From assembly GCA_965153355.1 (NCBI GenBank), contig OZ231127.1, positions 9,424,001-9,488,000 on the forward strand: a stretch of DNA of 64,000 nucleotides, in the 5' to 3' direction. Below the pieces are notes generated by a model that saw only the letters and a program-made list of their open reading frames with translations, was not told the origin of the DNA and ran no database searches. Within the stretch, counting starts at the first letter, position 1; each line of letters begins with the position of its first letter. Source of the DNA: Flaccisagitta enflata (lineage: Eukaryota; Chaetognatha; Sagittoidea; Aphragmophora). The position numbers and the translations under genes were made by a program. Below, one piece after another: positions 62,198 to 64,000 of the stretch.

Positions 62198-62584
62198 AGT
62201 CGCGTGCACGCGACTCTACAACCCGCTTTGTCGGTCCATCCGTCGGTCCGTCCGTCGGTCCGTCCGTCCGTCCGTCGGTCCGTCCGTCCGTCGGTCCGTC
62301 ACACTTTACTTTTTTTGTAATATAATACAACTCTTAAGTCATTTTAAGTCATTTAAAGTCAGTAATAATTATTCTAAGTCATTTTGAGTCATTCTAAGTC
62401 ATTTTGAGTCATTCTAAGTCACTTTAAGTCATTTTAAGTCATTTTTGGTTGTTAGGTTTTTTAGTCATTTTAAGTCTTTTTAGGTCATTACAAGTCATTC
62501 TAAGTCATTGAAAGTCATCCTAAGTCATTCTAAGTCATTCTAAGTCTGTAAGTCTCGCACGCGACTTATAGGTGTTGGCCTTGT
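62198..62584 (-). mobile_element. HINE-like element, AAGTCATTT subfamily, complete
   Basis: The perfect palindrome AGTCGCGTGCACGCGACT at the left edge is followed by GTCC/GTCG units (62232-62300), CACACTTTACTTTTT, about 22 AAGTCATTT units, and GCACGCGACTTATAGGTG then TTGGCCTTGTT. Hairpin GTCGCGTGC is matched by GCACGCGAC at the other end. Confidence 0.85.
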
Positions 62585-62889
62585 TTTAAAAGAACGTCAT
62601 TTTTTCTCGAAGGCTTCATGTTCTTATTTTCAAGGGCAAATGAAGCCTTCAATGTTTTTAGAGCATTCTTAATTTGAAATACTATCTAAACTATAGAAAA
62701 TCTTATTATATACTATAACTCAATTACACTGAATATATTGTTATCAGATATTGTTAAAACAAATGACAATTATCAAAGTCTGGGGATATTTTCATGATAC
62801 TTATTTAAGAGATATAAAATACCAATAAAGTCGTAAGTGCGAGGTTTTGGAATTTTTTGTGATTGTGTTTTGTCTGGTTTATTGCCTTT

Positions 62890-63041
62890 TCAGTTGCGGA
62901 CACGCAACTCTATAAGAGGCTTTGTCCGTCCGTCCGTCCGTCGGTCGGTCCGTCGGTGAGCACAAGTAAAAAAGTGTGGAAACGCGCATTTCCGCTCCTG
63001 CCCACCCGTCCGCAACTGGTGACCGTGTATCCGGCCTTGTT
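62890..63041 (-). mobile_element. HINE-like element, compact
   Basis: Hairpin AGTTGCGGACACGCAACT, GTCC/GTCG tract, CCGCTCCTGCCCACCC, GTCCGCAACTGG, TGTATCCGGCCTTGTT. Nearly the same subfamily as 5008-5208. Confidence 0.85.
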
Positions 63042-63149
63042 TTCTCCAGGCATCTTTTTGGTTTGTTCCACTCTCTCATGTGTTTCTCTGTTTGAGACAG
63101 AGGCATCCAACCCCCATCCACACCCCAACCCCAACCCCCACACACAAGC

Positions 63150-63240
63150 TTGTTTTTCCACTTTTCCACTCGGACGAACCAACGGACCAACAGACTGATG
63201 GATGGATTGACAGACAAAGCCTCTCATAGAGTCCAGAGTT
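63150..63240 (+). mobile_element. HINE-like 3' end fragment
   Basis: TTTTTCCACTTTTCCACTCGG, GACC/GATG tetranucleotides, CAAAGCCTCTCATAGAGT; the hairpin is degraded. Confidence 0.5.
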
Positions 63241-64000
63241 GAAATGAGAGAGAGATTGTGCTGCCAGGATGCACAATCATCACCTTGGATATTTCAAAGT
63301 TCAAATAAACTTCAATTAACTCAATTCCTCATTTTTTGAAAAAATGTGAAAAATGGGAAAAAATATAAAAAGATTTAAAAAATCATAGCTCCATAACTAT
63401 TGATCGCACAGAATTCTGCTTGGTGTCATCTGAAAGAGGAGAATTAGCTCTTTCTTAGCTATTAATTTCATGCGTAGTCCCATTCTGCCCGAAAAATGCA
63501 TCAACTTTCTCAAACGCCTCATAAAACAAAGGGAAATCCGTTTTCCTCTGCAGGACTCAAAAAGACCGAAGGGACTTCGTCTCTTCGACTTTTTTCCAAA
63601 TTATCATAATTATACTAAAATTCTAGTGTTTTCTTAATGTTCTTTAAATAATATTGTCAGAGAAATCTTTTCTCAAGATTTGAAGCCTTTGTATGCTCTT
63701 AAGATGTTCATAATTTTGAGACCATTTGAAGCCTTGATGTTCTTTTAAACTGGGTTCTTATGAAAAAAAAGAGTGTATATATTTTATACACTTACGTTAG
63801 ACCGGGCTCATTTTCAGCTATCAGAAAAAAAAAGTCCAACGACGCAACAGTTGCCTGCTCTGTTTTACATTTACATACTTAAAAGCACCATACATGATTG
63901 GTCAATCATACAATTACATGTTGTAGAAATCATGGGTTGCGCTGCGCCACAGGTCAAGGATCAGCTCCACGGCAATTTACGATCTGTTCCAGCGTCGCGA
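63241..64000. other. Unassigned sequence
   Basis: Apart from the right arm of the element ending at 63775, nothing recognised; mixed sequence to the window end. Confidence 0.35.

Larger units (their letters stand above)
62185..63775. mobile_element. TA-flanked inverted-repeat element with nested HINE-like copies
   Basis: The left end CACTCTTTTTTTT is mirrored by AAAAAAAAGAGTG at 63763-63775. TA lies outside both (62183-62184, 63776-63777). Inner blocks AAAAGAACRTCA and AAGGCTTCA are also inverted partners (near 62586 and 63735). Two complete HINE-like elements and one partial copy sit inside. Confidence 0.6.

Overview
The window looks like a transposon- and microsatellite-saturated stretch of an invertebrate animal genome. 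The evidence is GT-AG introns of about 105-120 bp, a CR1-like non-LTR retrotransposon, a Penelope-like element, an LTR element primed by a cytosolic-type tRNA-Leu, Tc1/mariner- and hAT-like miniature elements, and very long (GA)n, (AAG)n, (AAC)n and (GAAT)n tracts. No bacterial-type gene organisation, CRISPR array, rRNA or intact tRNA gene was seen, and no conserved host gene was recognised with confidence. The phylum cannot be read from this sequence alone.

Layout. 1-820: a nest of short elements with terminal hairpins. 822-27253 (copy A) and 33090-45662 (copy B) are two versions of one segment. Copy A alone holds a roughly 5.9-kb CR1-like LINE (2412-8300, minus strand), itself broken by two later insertions, and a 9.1-kb block (10378-19466) of nested inverted-repeat elements. 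Copy B alone holds a 1.2-kb fold-back minisatellite (33288-34493). Between the copies lie a tandem satellite of about 365-bp units (27447-29100) and a decayed Penelope-like element with an N-terminal GIY-YIG domain (29329-32220). 45663-51540 is minisatellite, simple repeat and two members of a second hairpin-ended family. 51540-57732 is a TA-flanked inverted-repeat element that received a recent 5.16-kb LTR retrotransposon (52547-57704). 57735-64000 is repeats, further hairpin elements and one weak two-exon candidate gene.

Three things stand out. (1) About 25 copies of a short family, here called 'HINE-like', have a 3' terminal hairpin, a (ACGG/ACCG)n-type tetranucleotide tract and a 5' block AACAAGGCC. 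A 5' motif is the exact reverse complement of part of that copy's own 3' hairpin, and both change together between subfamilies. Filled and empty sites show insertion at TT/AA without target duplication. This fits rolling-circle (Helentron-type) mobility and suggests pairwise co-evolution of ends. (2) The LTR element has LTRs differing at one visible site in 238 bp and encodes only an integrase on its sense strand. Antisense to it are a spliced signal-peptide/transmembrane gene and a second small membrane-protein ORF. Its primer-binding site continues through 42 nt of tRNA-Leu into an inverted copy of the LTR end. (3) Elements are stacked so that frames, target duplications and empty sites give a relative insertion order.

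Long apparent reading frames in dinucleotide and trinucleotide repeats (poly-SL, ER, K, N, L and V) were not treated as genes.
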